A stretch of DNA of 64,000 nt from Aliivibrio fischeri (GCA_038993745.2 CP160629.1:1674001-1738000); one strand, 5' to 3'; numbered from the stretch's first letter, positions 24,601 to 31,564 are shown. Made by a program: numbers and translations. Notes: generated from the letters alone by a model not told the origin.

Positions 24601-24623
24601 GAAGGTATTAGTGTCTCTTTCAT
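12696..24623 (-). CDS. lapV: giant LapA-like VCBS-repeat biofilm adhesin with LapG cleavage site
   Basis: This 3975-residue surface adhesin is an uninterrupted frame. Residues 1-~130 match the LapA-type retention module, including the IAAIQDAILDGEDPTEILEATAAG stretch read in parts as DPTEILEATAAG; T-A-A-G at 121-124 is the di-alanine site cut by LapG proteases. About 32 VCBS/cadherin-like repeats of ~90-107 residues follow, most with GTND junctions and a W-T-Y beta motif. The C-terminus has one RTX-like Gly/Asp segment (ILTGGGGNDIFYF) and a type I secretion target domain. In V. fischeri, LapV is a chromosome I VCBS adhesin released by LapG under LapD/c-di-GMP control; orthology here is inferred from architecture and the absence of lapG nearby. 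No secretion genes (lapBCE) are present. AGGTGG precedes the ATG at 24623. Confidence 0.88.
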   Translation of the reverse strand: MKETLIPSKVEVKTIEGDAYTLNKSGEPTKINVGQSISADDVLFTGYDAKVVVQINGKLVTIDKNCISCLDETKPEDPLQVKNVEGDIELDPNKPTDDVDIAAIQDAILDGEDPTEILEATAAGENGTSANNGFITIDYRYYSKIAETDFSTSNAFSNDKDKFIDMLISERNSEDIPNLPTDPDVAPHTPGFTVEDVDTEASGQLIVSNASNNEVYTWAITGNTVSEFGTLSINSVTGEWEYILDNDALSVQSLSNGQIKTDVFEVTVTSSSGLSSVQEVTVIIVGTNDDPIISGISTAELTEGDVGDPNPTVSEVLTVEDIDANDTHTWTILEGGSGVYGVLTINNGVWEYTLDNSRDATQALGQGDVVTETFTIEVDDGNGGTDQQEIVITINGTNDEPVISGTNSGRVVEDLIDSAEGQLIAVDADAGDSITWSVTDPSLGMFGSLTIDASGKWVYSVDNNLLATQALSNGEVQTETFEVVADDGNGGTVTHTVTVEVTGTNDLPEITDTSVTTGAVEHRTTESATGDLILEDVDALDTHTWTVEANSNDDLGTFSVDANGKWTFNLNTNSASVIALGVGETLDITYVVQVEDNHGGIDSQEVTITVTGSNDGPVISGTDTGAVVEDTVAEASGQLEATDADVNDTATWSVTDGAGVYGSLTVDSTGKWTYVLDNTLTDTQAISNGEVKTETFEIVVDDGNGGTVTHTVTVEVTGTNDLPEITDTSVTSGAVEHRTTESATGDLILEDVDALDTHTWTVEANSNDDLGTFSVDANGKWTFNLNTNSASVIALGVGETLDITYVVQVEDNHGGIDSQEVTITVTGSNDGPVISGTDTGAVVEDTVAEASGQLEAIDADVNDTATWSVTDGAGVYGSLTVDSTGKWTYVLDNTLTDTQAISNGEVKTETFEIVVDDGNGGTVTHTVTVEVTGTNDLPEITDTSVIAGAVTEETTLTTSGDLFVDDVDTLDSHTWTLLSSNNDPYGSITVSTNPDGSGKWEYTLNNTAAQVQALANGESYTVEYQVQVDDGQGGVTTETISIEITGTNDDPIVSGQSTGLVKEDTATQSEAEGQLTVDDVDLIDVHAWSVDNNAGTYGSIVIDPATGLWTYSIDNSLPATQALTEGESVEDKFTVTVDDGQGGTDTIEIIITVVGTNGVPIIGGDTVGEVTEDTTLTTTGTLTATDEDATSSFNWNIVGSDTGTYGKFTLDASTGVWLYTLDNDAAQSLGAGDDPIKEYYTVELSDGAGGVITETVEITINGTNDKPELSGQTLGSVKEDSIETTEGQLIVDDVDLTDTHTWSVEPATGKYGSIVVDANGKWTYTIDNSLDVTQQLAEGESGEDRFVVTVDDGQGGTEQKEIVISLEGTNDLPSIVDSNDTGTVTEDGVQSISDTLSVEDVDLSDTHNWFVIGANESKLGHFSIDAATGEWTFVLKNDEAQLLAKDETVVESFVVVVGDGNNGYAQHTVEVTIVGTNDRPEITGRTTGTAVEDIIPTATGALTAVDVDFTDTHTWLVDGGGVGKYGTMTIDANGNWVYALDPSNPDTQALAENQQEFETFTIAVDDGNGGQNAIVITVEILGTNDVPIIGGKTSQTIIEDDKASVSGQLTDGDVDLTDTHTWTLLTDPQGLYGSISLDENGKWTYTIDNSSPLTQGLLEGQTEKEKFIIQVEDQYGAIDTIEVVVKVKGTNDVPELSGDLTGIVEEDSAITMVNGKLEPDDKDIGDTYTWTLDSKTGSYGTLTLTADGRWVYNLDNDKASVQSLSEGEEVQDVFTVTVTDSFGASTSKEIVIDIVGDNDQPSISGATTGSTIEGTPGKDTATGELAAVDIDHLDTHTWSVVTPDGVYGSLVVDPNTGIWTYQLDNSRPATIGISSGQIVQDKFVVEVDDGNGGTNQIEVVIDIAGTNSAPGIIGDTTGEIKEDAAVNVIDGDLNSGDLDTQDTLTWEIVGSTGQYGQFTLDQNGHWTYTLDNSNSTVNGLKEGAELVDTITVKVTDSFGEVSEKEIEITIEGTNDAPTMSGALTGTVVEDTTTVVEGQLKSGDPDVGDIHAWNLVDGVGQYGALTMNANGRWTYSLMNSLAAVQALGPSDTLTEVFTVIVTDSQGESVQKDITITIEGTNDLPEITGGTTGEYIEDVSLDVVTGQLIATDVDAGDTTTFEVRTYVGNYGTFYLEADGSWRYEINKDSAAIQSLNEGEMISETFTAVVHDSNGGFTNEQIDFTITGTNDRPVVSGDNAATVIEDAQDFLPPGETFNGQFTKVTGNVVADDIDLGDEVVSWQVINGSGVYGIFTIDENGQWTYLLDNTDPDTNALNFGDVRTEVFQITATDKHGGISEPFEVTITVEGNTDPDGGGGGSYDEVIDIDSIEEGVDGDGNIIGGGSSGTIELPSGCEIISVDGTSSIDGGLFGSLTVDNDGNWVYDVDDDKSYVDSLCEGQEVTERWAVTVQTDCGTETILVNVTITGSNDAPVIVADTPTGELGEVVEDDILEVSGQLEVVDPDSCDTHTWYLVDADGNKIGTLDPSGENIVIQGIYGELTLDQSTGEWTYKLDNDSEIVQALTPDQIEKEYVRVVVEDDKGAVSSDSTININIIGVADDAPAVAVVEEIEFKEDGSPLTQTGVLDDVAGLTPELTWNLVTGDGTYGHLTLDNNGNWTYVLDNDSLAVQQLNEGELVTDTFSVTVVDKFGKTVVDENGDPLEMIFKVDVTGTNDAPEISGQLTGTISNTDSDGRISGNLNDGDVDTGDTHTWSVADNQGDYGRLMLVNGKWTYTLDTSLDAVKLLGVGETLSDTFQVTVKDSHGETSTETITVTIDGSNLPPEIAQDDQIVMELKEDEKITDSNTLVVTDPNGDDVTFDAKTLTGTYGVFTVDENGVWTYELDNDAAHIQGLREGEVVSETFTVFAVDEHGAKTAQEVTINITGTNDIPKISGMDTASVEEADGSTASGNFVTSDVDVGDNVVVSPGAQGNYGSVSVDNNTGRWTYTVDGNDPAVNSLSKGETLTDTITIIATDDAGDTAEMTITITINGENDAPDLVVTVPSEVTEDTDLNADGNLEVTGNWDDGDPDTADTHIWEVLSGDSLGTLTFDPNGDYKLVIDNSALEIQQLGVGESLDLTYTVKVTDEHGLSSTQDITFTVNGTNDDPEVVDTSILSVDVEEDGIGTQTQSGQLDITDIDLNDTTFDFSVTTSPTDAYGSVTVDANGKWTYVLNNDKAQEIGDETITETFTIQIDDGNGGVITQDVIVNITGTDDDPIIDTTIPQVTEGTVVEDGTLTATGQVAYVDPEGDAINYNVINSPSSPYGTFTVDANGVWTYELLNGLAQEIGVTGAQETYTIEVTDQTGGTIQQVITINITGENDNPTVDASSIIIGSVEEDGTATASGQLDVSDVDLTDTSFTYTVVSGPNTAATPGDVTGLYGELTVDANGEWSYLLDNDKAQALGDIVATEIFTIEVSDGNGGTVTQDITVSVTGHDDQPIIDAGATQETTGTVVEDGELHAEGTITYLDPEGTLIGYTVSTTSTPLYGTFIVDPATGKWEYDLIDSLAQAIGADGAQESLVIDVTDATGQVTQQVITIDITGENDAPVITGTTTADVKEGVVETVSGQLNATDAESDPIGWQISSSSSATGVYGTLSINAAGLWTYVLTENSTLALATDTTDVFTVEASDGKGGITQQVITVAVAAPNVVQGVSGSDILTGTTNDELLFGNPLDLSDAGTADTFTWTNASIGGDLARDIIKDFDVNSDRIDLTDIANITTVWDSATLASQIQISEVDGSTEIYINEAGSTVQTIVVDGVTLDELTGESTASMTDEEKLTSLTNSGHLVVSETFGNEANNTLYASGQNDILTGGGGNDIFYFADEIAGSSASPAQTSIADFAVEGVAVNNEADILDLAELLPDSIQASSTMDDMLQHINVNIDDSNSQTVLSVTDELGNQTDITLKGVDSTTLGISDLGSMSDQDILSTLYNDFNMFKVD
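21811..23100. repeat. two nearly identical tandem 645-bp blocks inside the adhesin gene
   Basis: Blocks 21811-22455 and 22456-23100 line up at a fixed 645-bp offset with only scattered substitutions; each encodes 215 residues, i.e. two VCBS repeats of different subtypes. A third copy starts at 23101 and diverges after about 70 bp. The encoded proteins differ at only a few positions (for example SVTTGAV/SVTSGAV and EATDADV/EAIDADV). This marks a recent in-frame duplication. Confidence 0.92.
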
Positions 24624-24730
24624 GTAACCACCTAAAATCCATTTAACCGCATCAACAAATTAATTTTCACTTCAGTCTTTTAATCATAGGACAAAATGAT
24701 TATCACCCCAAACCTCGATAGTTAATTTGT

Positions 24731-24764
24731 TGTTATAAAATTATTAACTGATAGTTTTATAACA
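24731..24764. repeat. inverted repeat upstream of the adhesin gene
   Basis: Perfect 10-bp arms TGTTATAAAA and TTTTATAACA, spaced by 14 bp, lie in the 220-bp divergent gap between the adhesin gene and the DUF2750 gene. It may be a regulator binding site; no known consensus is recognised. Confidence 0.6.
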
Positions 24765-24843
24765 TAAAATCATATAAATTTAAGTATCAATATTCTCATA
24801 TTCCTTTATTATTCTTTATGTTTATCCTAAAAGAGACATTGTC

Positions 24844-25194
24844 ATGAGCAAATTAACGTCAGATACTCAAGCAAACTTAGAACTTTTCATTTCAGAGACA
24901 AAAGAAACACAATTAGTGTGGAGTCTTTATAATGAAGACGGTTGGATTTCAGTAGAGTCAACAGAATTTGAAAACTCTGAAGTAATGCCATTCTGGTCTA
25001 ATAAAGAAGATGCTGCTTTTCACAACGTTGAAGAATGGGCTGAGTTTGAAGTAACAGAAATCCCACTAGATATTTTTGTTGAAGATTGGTTAATCACTCT
25101 TTCTGAAGATGATGTTTTAGTTGGTACTAACTGGAACCAACAGCTAGAAGGTAAAGAAGTAGAAGCAAGTGATTTAGCTAAGCTTTACTTGTAA
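24844..25194 (+). CDS. DUF2750 domain protein
   Basis: The 116-residue cytoplasmic protein matches the DUF2750 family: an N-terminal helical part, then the conserved blocks EDGWISVES, VMPFWSNKEDA, IPLDIFVEDWL and VLVGTNWN. It is strongly acidic with no signal peptide. Family function is unknown. The ATG at 24844 follows AAAGAGACATTGTC. It is divergent from the adhesin gene and has its own terminator, so it is probably a single-gene unit. Confidence 0.85.
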   Translation: MSKLTSDTQANLELFISETKETQLVWSLYNEDGWISVESTEFENSEVMPFWSNKEDAAFHNVEEWAEFEVTEIPLDIFVEDWLITLSEDDVLVGTNWNQQLEGKEVEASDLAKLYL

Positions 25195-25222
25195 GATTTA
25201 TTTTGTCTTTATGATAAAAACG

Positions 25223-25250
25223 AAGGTGGTCAATTATGACCACCTTTTTT
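25223..25250 (+). terminator. terminator after the DUF2750 gene
   Basis: AAGGTGGTCA and TGACCACCTT form a 10-bp stem with a 4-base loop followed by TTTT. Confidence 0.88.
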
Positions 25251-25269
25251 GTTTTTAATGACTATTAAG

Positions 25270-26729
25270 TTACTGAGTCAATTGTGTTCTATTATTCTTT
25301 CTCTTCATTATCCAACCGACACCAACAGAAAGAACTAATATTACTATCAAAAATGGTATTAATTGCTCTAATTGTCCTCCCTTAGAAAAAGTTAAAATTA
25401 GCATTAATAACCAACCACTTACCATTGGTATCAAAGTTCGACGAACTATATCAAATGGAGACAAACCTGAAATACCGGCAACAGCAATGATAACACCTGC
25501 AATCGGAGATATTGTTCTACCAAAACCTGCAGATAATTGAATTGGTAAGATCATATCTACAGTATTCGCACCTATTTTATGAGCAATTTGGGCACCATTG
25601 GAGCAAAAGAGAAAAAGGCCGCATTCCCTGATCCCATTAATGCAGAAATAATGAAAGTTAATAGAGCCATAAACAAAATAATAACAGCAGCAGAAAGCCC
25701 AACGCTACTTGCCATATGTAACATTGAATCAATAGCTCCTATTGACTTTAATCCCATAGAAAAAGTCTGGCCTGCTATAATTAAAGTTACAACAGAAGCA
25801 AAAACTTTTCCCATATCATCAAATACTCCTTGTAGTTTTTCAAATACAGGTTTTACTTCTCTTTCTCGAATAAATTCAAATACAAGGCTAATAAAAATAC
25901 TCAAAATGATAGCAGTTGCCATACCCACATTAATTGTCTTCACGCCAAGGCTGCTAAATGTAAGCATAAAAAATAATGGTAACATTGGAAGTATTACATA
26001 ATAGAAGGGAACACTTTGTTCCGATTCAATATCTTCATAATTTATTAGCTCTAATGTCTGATTTTTTTCGTCATTACGGTCAAAAAAACGTTGTGTAATT
26101 GCATGCATAATTGCCACAACTATAATCAATACGCTAATAATTGGTAATTGTTCCCCAACAAAGTATTCCGTAATCTCTAGACTAGCGGTTTGAGCAGCTA
26201 AAATTGAGTTTCCTGAACCAGGACCAAACTCAATTGCGCAAGTACTCGCTAATACAGAAGCAACACCCGCTTTACTACAGCCCAGTCTAATCAATACAGG
26301 ATAAAGTGTTGCCATCAACAATAAACCAAGTCCCGTTGCACTTGAGATAAAGAGCGATAACATCTGACCAAGAATAAAGGCAAGTGCTAGCATCAAGTAA
26401 GGTGAATTTAGCTTCATTAATGGCTTAGCTGTTAACTTTACCATTACTTGACTTGCTCCTATAACTGACATTAATAAGGCAAACCCTCCTATAAGCATTA
26501 TTTTTAAACCTAAACCACCGGATTGTTTGCCAAAAACCATGCTTATATATTCAAAAACATCAAACCCTATCCAACCCGTCGATTTATCGACAAAAGTAGC
26601 ATTGTTAGTAAAGATTGATATGGTCATCATAACGATACCAACAAAGAAGAGTACGCCTTGGGGGTTATAGTTTTTTAAAATTAATCTTCCCGCAAGAATC
26701 AATCCACATAATGCAATAAATAAACTCAT
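25270..26729 (-). CDS. dcuC: DcuC-family C4-dicarboxylate transporter (one frameshift)
   Basis: The product is an inner-membrane protein of about 486 residues with ~11-12 hydrophobic segments, aligning along its length with E. coli DcuC (e.g. LNSPYLMLALAFI, SSATGLGLLLMATL, GSGNAAFFSFAPMVP, LSAGFGRTISPIAGV). DcuC exchanges C4-dicarboxylates such as succinate and fumarate. The frame is lost at the G run 25590-25592 (+ strand): adding one base joins APMVPQIAHKIGANTVDM. The chosen start is ATG at 26727-26729 behind AAGGG, not the upstream TTG at 26747. It begins 10 bp after the iadA stop and so is co-transcribed with it, suggesting uptake or exchange linked to aspartate release from isoaspartyl dipeptides. 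Substrate is inferred. Confidence 0.86.
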
Positions 26730-26739
26730 ATCTAATCCC

Positions 26740-27876
26740 TTATTCAAAGTTTCCAGTTACAAGTAATTCATTATCAAGCAGTACTGTTTTACCTTTTGCT
26801 ACTACCCCATAAAGTGTAAAGTCATCGTTAAATATGCATAAATCAGCATCTTGACCAAGCTGTAATCGACCTTTATTAATGCCCAGAGAATCTGCAACAT
26901 TTGATGTTAACATTGCAATAGCTATTTCGGGGCTAATACCTGATTCAATCAATTTAGGTAATAACAATAAGTTTCCATCAACATTTGCAGCAGTTAACGC
27001 AACCATATTTCCATCAATATCAAACTTTGGCAGACTACCATTCCCATCTGAACTTACTGTTATATATTTCGGATCTATACCAGATTCTATCGCTTGTTTA
27101 ATCGCAAGCTCAGGGGCAATAAATTGACTACCTCCAGATGTGATATCAATATAACCACCTCGGCGAGCAAATTGCATAGCTTCATTAAATAAAGATTCAG
27201 TTCGAGCAACATGGGTTGGTGAAAATGGCTAATGGGTATCCCCATATTTAATAACTCAAAAACAGAAGCAAAAGGATCAGATAGAGCCCCCATATGCATG
27301 TGCAACACCCCTCGTTTTTTAGCTAATAAGCTAGCAATACGTATATCGGAAACAATACGACTCAATTCTTGTAACGTTGGAAATGAGCACCTATGATCTG
27401 CTAGCGCTATCTTTACACCGAGAACTGAAGGTAAAAAAGAGATATCATCCCGAATGGATGTAGTTATCGTTTTTGTTGGCACCTCATACGACCCAGTATG
27501 CATATAAGCTGTAATCCCTTCTTCTGTAAGTGCTGCAGCTTTTGCATATAAATCGCGTGGTGAACGAGAAATACCATCTGTTCCCAATACCCAACGACAC
27601 TTGTTGTTCCTGCCTGAATTAACTTAGAAAATGTAACTTGTGGCGTTCGACTAGAAAAACCGCCCTCACCACCCCTCCAATCAGATGTACATGTTGATCT
27701 ATTAAACCTGGAGTGACTGTTTTCCCTTTACAATCAATAATCGAAATATCACCAATGCCTTGAACATTCAAATCAGATTCAATAGAAATTACCTTTCCAC
27801 AACCAATCAACACATCAACTTTTCCTAAGTGCTGAGGAGCGTATACATTTGCATTCTTTAATAAAATAAACATCAT
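26740..27876 (-). CDS. iadA: isoaspartyl dipeptidase (three frameshifts)
   Basis: IadA is a zinc amidohydrolase that cleaves isoAsp-X dipeptides from damaged proteins. Reading through three frame breaks gives about 379 residues that align with E. coli IadA (390): GLIDQHVHLIGGGGEGGFSS with the metal-binding HxH, GVLGTDGISRSP, SDHR-like LADHR, a HMGALSDPF segment, SPTHVAR and TVSSDGNGSLP with the catalytic Asp. Each break is cured by one base: C run 27672-27675, C run 27590-27592 and A run 27222-27225 (+ strand). The start is one of two adjacent ATGs (27876 or 27873), the second better spaced from GAGGG. It is first in an operon with dcuC; a LysR regulator is divergent. Three independent decays in one gene are less likely than consensus error. 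Confidence 0.88.
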
Positions 27877-28066
27877 TCCCTCTACTTCATATATTATTTA
27901 TACATTCCACCTCCCTTATATCCTGATATTTATCTCGATGAATATTTGAGAGCTAGAACTATCAAAACAATAATAACCATATAAAAAATGTGAGTATCTC
28001 GATTTCTATTGCTAATTTTGAATGATAGTATTCTTATAAATCATAATGATAAAGATGAGTTGTTAA

Positions 28067-28966
28067 GTGTTTGAATTTAAATGGTTAGAAGACTTTATGA
28101 GTCTAATTGAACTAGGGAATTTCTCTGCTGCTGCTAAATCAAGATACGTAACACAATCTGCATTTAGCCGTCGAATTCAAGCCTTGGAGCTTTGGGTTGG
28201 TGTTCCATTGTTTGATCGTAGTTCTTACCCTATAGGTTTAACCGAACACGGAAATAAATTTGTCCCTTATGCTGAAAACCTACTTAACCAAATCAAAGTA
28301 ACAAAAGAGGATTTTTCATTAGCTTCATTAAAAACAGACAATACGGTACGAATTGTCTGTTTACATTCCTTTGCGATTAATCTATTACCAAATCTTTTGG
28401 CGCAATTTAATAACCAACTAAGTCATCTCAACATATCTATTAATCCTTCTGTTCAAGGTATCGATAATCACTTTCAAACTCTATTAGATGATTCAAGTGA
28501 CCTTTTATTTGCTTATAATATGATCGGAATGAGACCATCTATTTCCTTAGAAAATAAATTAGAAAAACATATTTTATTTAAGGAAAAAATTATTCCTATT
28601 ATCTCTCCGGATTTATTAAAAAATCATAAAGATAATACTCCATGGCCATTACTCTCTTATTCAGAACATACATTTCTCTACAAAGTAGTAAATCAACTTA
28701 CAAAATCTATTTCAGTACCTTTCAGTCAAGTGTTTGAAACAACGTTAAGTGAATCTCTCATTGAAATGGCGATTAATGGTATCGGGGTTGCGTGGGTTCC
28801 AATGCATGCGGTTGAAAAAGAATTAATTAAGGGGACATTAGTGCCAGCCTTTACAGAATACTCTGATTGGACTATTCAGTTAGATGTTGTTTGCTATCAT
28901 TCGAAATCTAATAGTCGTCCTGCTGTACTGCAATTTTTAGAAGAAATACATAGCTTGAAAAAATAA
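28067..28966 (+). CDS. LysR-family transcriptional regulator
   Basis: The 299-residue protein has the N-terminal LysR winged helix-turn-helix (LEDFMSLIELGNFSAAA, then VTQSAFSRRIQALE) and a C-terminal ligand-binding domain. The start is GTG at 28067; no ATG lies close enough to keep the helix-turn-helix complete. It is divergent from iadA-dcuC across 190 bp, the usual arrangement for a LysR regulator and its target, so it probably controls use of isoaspartyl dipeptides or C4-dicarboxylates. The inducer is not known. A weak imperfect hairpin with TTTTTT follows at about 28970-28992. Confidence 0.9.
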   Translation: MFEFKWLEDFMSLIELGNFSAAAKSRYVTQSAFSRRIQALELWVGVPLFDRSSYPIGLTEHGNKFVPYAENLLNQIKVTKEDFSLASLKTDNTVRIVCLHSFAINLLPNLLAQFNNQLSHLNISINPSVQGIDNHFQTLLDDSSDLLFAYNMIGMRPSISLENKLEKHILFKEKIIPIISPDLLKNHKDNTPWPLLSYSEHTFLYKVVNQLTKSISVPFSQVFETTLSESLIEMAINGIGVAWVPMHAVEKELIKGTLVPAFTEYSDWTIQLDVVCYHSKSNSRPAVLQFLEEIHSLKK

Positions 28967-29138
28967 AGGCGACCATTATGATCACCTTTTTTACCTCATC
29001 TAGGTAGCGAATAGTTAAGTTCCGAATTGTTCCATCTTCTTCTCCAAACTCTTCTTCGGTATCAAACAATACTGGGAAATGTCTACCTTCAAGCACACCA
29101 CCATCTTTGGTTAAATGCCCCATTCGATAGCTGTTCAT
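28908..29138 (-). CDS. hypothetical small protein, doubtful
   Basis: The frame from ATG 29138 encodes an acidic, well-composed N-terminal part (MNSYRMGHLTKDGGVLEG, then FDTEEEFGEEDGTIR) of about 50 residues that looks like true protein. The remainder (VIIMVAFIF onward) is read from the lysR terminator and the 3' end of lysR antisense, so the real gene probably ends near 28985, or is a fragment. There is no good ribosome binding site: only GGA touches the ATG, and an in-frame stop lies seven codons upstream. No family is recognised. Confidence 0.35.
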   Translation of the reverse strand: MNSYRMGHLTKDGGVLEGRHFPVLFDTEEEFGEEDGTIRNLTIRYLDEVKKVIIMVAFIFSSYVFLLKIAVQQDDY

Positions 29139-29202
29139 TCCGATACGAATTGGCGTTTAAAGACAAATTACAAATTTATGATGCGTAACTCATTAACAAC
29201 AA

Positions 29203-29234
29203 AAAAGGCCATCAAACAAACTTGGTGGCCTTTA
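29203..29234 (-). terminator. terminator after tpm
   Basis: GGCCATCAA and TTGGTGGCC form a stem (one G-U pair) with an A/T tract at each end; on the minus strand it follows the tpm stop by about 27 bp. Confidence 0.82.
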
Positions 29235-29260
29235 TACAAAATCACTTCACATTTTATTGA

Positions 29261-29902
29261 TTAACTTTCAATTAACCACACTTCTTCAGCAAAACGAGAT
29301 AATCCTTTTTTAATTTTAGGGTGTTCTGCATCAGCTTCATCTCGTTGTAATCGTGTAATTTTCATTCCCGAGAACAACGCTTGCACCTCATTTTCAGGTA
29401 CAGAGAAAGGAGGTCCAGCCATTTCATTTTGGTCGTAATCTAGCGTTACTAATAATATACGCCCACCTTCTTTTAATCGACTACGTAACACTTGAACGTA
29501 TTCTTCACGCATCTCTTTTGGTAGAGCAACTAATGCGGCGCGATCATAAATTAAATCAGCGGCTTCAATAGGAGCAACAAAGTAATCACCTGAATAAATA
29601 GTGAACTCATCAAACTCATAAAGTTCTAGAGTGCTACTTAATTGTGTCACTGTCGGTGTATACAAACGTTCAGCAAAGAAAGCACGAACGGCTATTTGAC
29701 TCAGCTCTACCCCTGTTACTGAATTATGACGTTCAGCTAACCAATCAAGATCCATTGATTTACCACACAATGGAACAAAAACAGTTTCATTTCTTTTTGG
29801 CTCTAGAGCTGACCAATATTGAGTTAAAATTGGATTAGTATCAGGCAGGTGGAAACCAATGACATTACTTGCCCATTTTTTTTGCCAAAACTCATGTTCC
29901 AT
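29261..29902 (-). CDS. tpm: thiopurine S-methyltransferase
   Basis: The 213-residue SAM-dependent methyltransferase matches bacterial TPMT: N-terminal [15 protein letters not shown], the SAM-binding [16 protein letters not shown] loop near residue 45, [18 protein letters not shown] near 125 and the LVTLDYDQ strand near 155. In bacteria the enzyme is best known for methylating tellurite and selenium compounds as well as thiopurines; the physiological substrate is uncertain. Length is normal, with no frame break. The ATG at 29902 follows an AAAGGAAAGT stretch. It is divergent from tcyP. Confidence 0.94.
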   Translation of the reverse strand: MEHEFWQKKWASNVIGFHLPDTNPILTQYWSALEPKRNETVFVPLCGKSMDLDWLAERHNSVTGVELSQIAVRAFFAERLYTPTVTQLSSTLELYEFDEFTIYSGDYFVAPIEAADLIYDRAALVALPKEMREEYVQVLRSRLKEGGRILLVTLDYDQNEMAGPPFSVPENEVQALFSGMKITRLQRDEADAEHPKIKKGLSRFAEEVWLIES

Positions 29903-30010
29903 TTACTTTCCTTTATTTAGCTTATTTTTATGCTGAAATGGTACCGCATCACATACTTTTGTTCTAGGTGTTAAACGATAACGACAATATCTATAACTTA
30001 ATACAAACCG

Positions 30011-30038
30011 GTTATTCCATTTAGTTATATGGAATAAC
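30011..30038. repeat. inverted repeat upstream of tcyP
   Basis: Perfect 10-bp arms GTTATTCCAT and ATGGAATAAC around an 8-base loop, followed by TTTTATC, lie about 109 bp before the tcyP start. It could be an operator or a 5'-leader hairpin; no known consensus is matched. Confidence 0.6.
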
Positions 30039-30146
30039 TTTTATCAATTACCCTCCTAACCAACGAATCGTTATTATCCTTACTAAATCAAAGTGCTTTG
30101 CGTCTTACCCCTTACAAATGGGCGCATTTATGAACAGGAATGCAGT

Positions 30147-31517
30147 ATGTCATTAGCCGTTATCATCAATTTAGCCGTATTTATCGGTCTTATCTTTTTT
30201 ATTAATACACAGCAACGTAAAGAATACACATTATCAAGACTGGTTCTGATCGGACTTGTTGCTGGTAGCTTATATGGCTTAGGACTTCACCTAGTATACG
30301 GTGGAGGCAGCGACGTAATTAGCACAACACTTGATTGGGTCAATATTGTAGGCAGTGGTTACGTTGGTCTACTTAAGATGGTAATCATGCCTCTAGTACT
30401 TGTATCTATGTTTGCTGCAGTGGTGAAACTTGATAAATCAGGCTCTTTAGGAAAAATCAGTGGTGTTACTATCAGCGTATTACTTGTTACCACCATGATA
30501 GCAGCTCTTATTGGTATCACTGTTACTCATACTTTCGGCTTAACAGCTGAGGGGCTAACTGAAGGTGCTCGTGAAACAGCCCGTGTTGCTGTACTTGAAT
30601 CTCGTATTGGTAGCGTAAGTGATTTAAGTATTCCTCAAATGCTAGTTAGCTTTATTCCAACCAATCCATTTGCTGATTTAACAGGAACTCGCTCAACATC
30701 TATCATTGCAGTTGTTATTTTTGCCATTCTATCTGGTATTGCTGCTCGTAAAGTAAGCCAAGAAAAGGAAGAGCTAGCTGCTCCTATTAATACTTTTGTT
30801 GACGTTGCACAATCAATCGTGATGCGATTAGTTAAAATGATTATGGCTCTAACTCCTTACGGTATTTTAGCGCTATTAACTAAAGTGGTTGCCACATCGA
30901 ATGCGGCCGACATTTTAAATCTACTTGGTTTCATCGTAGCTTCATATATCGCCATTTTATTAATGTTCGTTGTTCACGGTTTATTGGTATCACTGGTTGG
31001 TGTTAGCCCTATCGATTACTTTAAAAAGATTTGGCCTGTACTCACATTTGCATTCAGCTCTCGTAGCTCAGCAGCAACGATTCCACTAAATGTTGAAGCA
31101 CAAATTACAAAATTACGAGTGCCACCAGCAATTGCCAATTTATCAGCAACCTTTGGTGCGACAATTGGACAAAATGGCTGTGCTGGTATCTACCCTGCAA
31201 TGCTTGCTGTAATGGTTGCTCCAACAATGGGGATCCCAATTGATGGACACTTCATTTTATCTCTAGTTGCTATTATCACAGTAAGTTCATTTGGTATTGC
31301 TGGTGTTGGTGGCGGAGCAACATTCGCAGCGTTAATCGTATTACCTGCGATGGGCTTACCCGTAACTATCGCTGCACTGCTTATTTCTATCGAACCATTG
31401 ATTGATATGGCTCGTACTGCACTAAATGTAAGCGGAGCAATGACAGCCGGTACGATTACAAGTCGAGTATTAGGACAGAAAAGTACTGATGAACAGGTAG
31501 AAAGCGCACAAGCTTAA
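30147..31517 (+). CDS. tcyP: L-cystine:cation symporter TcyP (YdjN)
   Basis: This inner-membrane symporter of the dicarboxylate/amino-acid:cation (DAACS) family imports cystine. The 456-residue product aligns throughout with E. coli YdjN/Tcy[57 protein letters not shown] with the serine-rich hairpin, [10 protein letters not shown], and [19 protein letters not shown]. About eight membrane segments plus re-entrant loops are visible. The start is ATG at 30147 with AGGAA six bases upstream; a longer in-frame start at 30093 would add an unlike 18-residue leader. It is monocistronic with a strong terminator. Confidence 0.95.
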   Translation: MSLAVIINLAVFIGLIFFINTQQRKEYTLSRLVLIGLVAGSLYGLGLHLVYGGGSDVISTTLDWVNIVGSGYVGLLKMVIMPLVLVSMFAAVVKLDKSGSLGKISGVTISVLLVTTMIAALIGITVTHTFGLTAEGLTEGARETARVAVLESRIGSVSDLSIPQMLVSFIPTNPFADLTGTRSTSIIAVVIFAILSGIAARKVSQEKEELAAPINTFVDVAQSIVMRLVKMIMALTPYGILALLTKVVATSNAADILNLLGFIVASYIAILLMFVVHGLLVSLVGVSPIDYFKKIWPVLTFAFSSRSSAATIPLNVEAQITKLRVPPAIANLSATFGATIGQNGCAGIYPAMLAVMVAPTMGIPIDGHFILSLVAIITVSSFGIAGVGGGATFAALIVLPAMGLPVTIAALLISIEPLIDMARTALNVSGAMTAGTITSRVLGQKSTDEQVESAQA

Positions 31518-31534
31518 TAAAATATCTTGAAACT

Positions 31535-31564
31535 AAAAAGGAAGCCAGATTGGCTTCCTTTTTT
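31535..31564 (+). terminator. terminator after tcyP
   Basis: AAAAAGGAAGCCA and TGGCTTCCTTTTT form a 13-bp stem with a 3-base loop and a T tract. Confidence 0.93.

Noticed and set aside
12696..24623. Many open frames on the strand opposite the adhesin gene (e.g. 16363-16629, 17470-17724)
   Set aside because: They lie wholly inside one continuous 3975-codon gene, have biased Ser/Thr/Pro composition expected from antisense of VCBS codons, and lack ribosome binding sites.
26740..27876. True pseudogene status of iadA
   Set aside because: Three independent single-base losses in one otherwise perfect gene beside an equally affected dcuC fit consensus error better; codons between lesions remain fully conserved.
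28970..28992. Strong terminator after lysR
   Set aside because: The hairpin has mismatches at two inner pairs; kept only as a weak candidate in the lysR entry.
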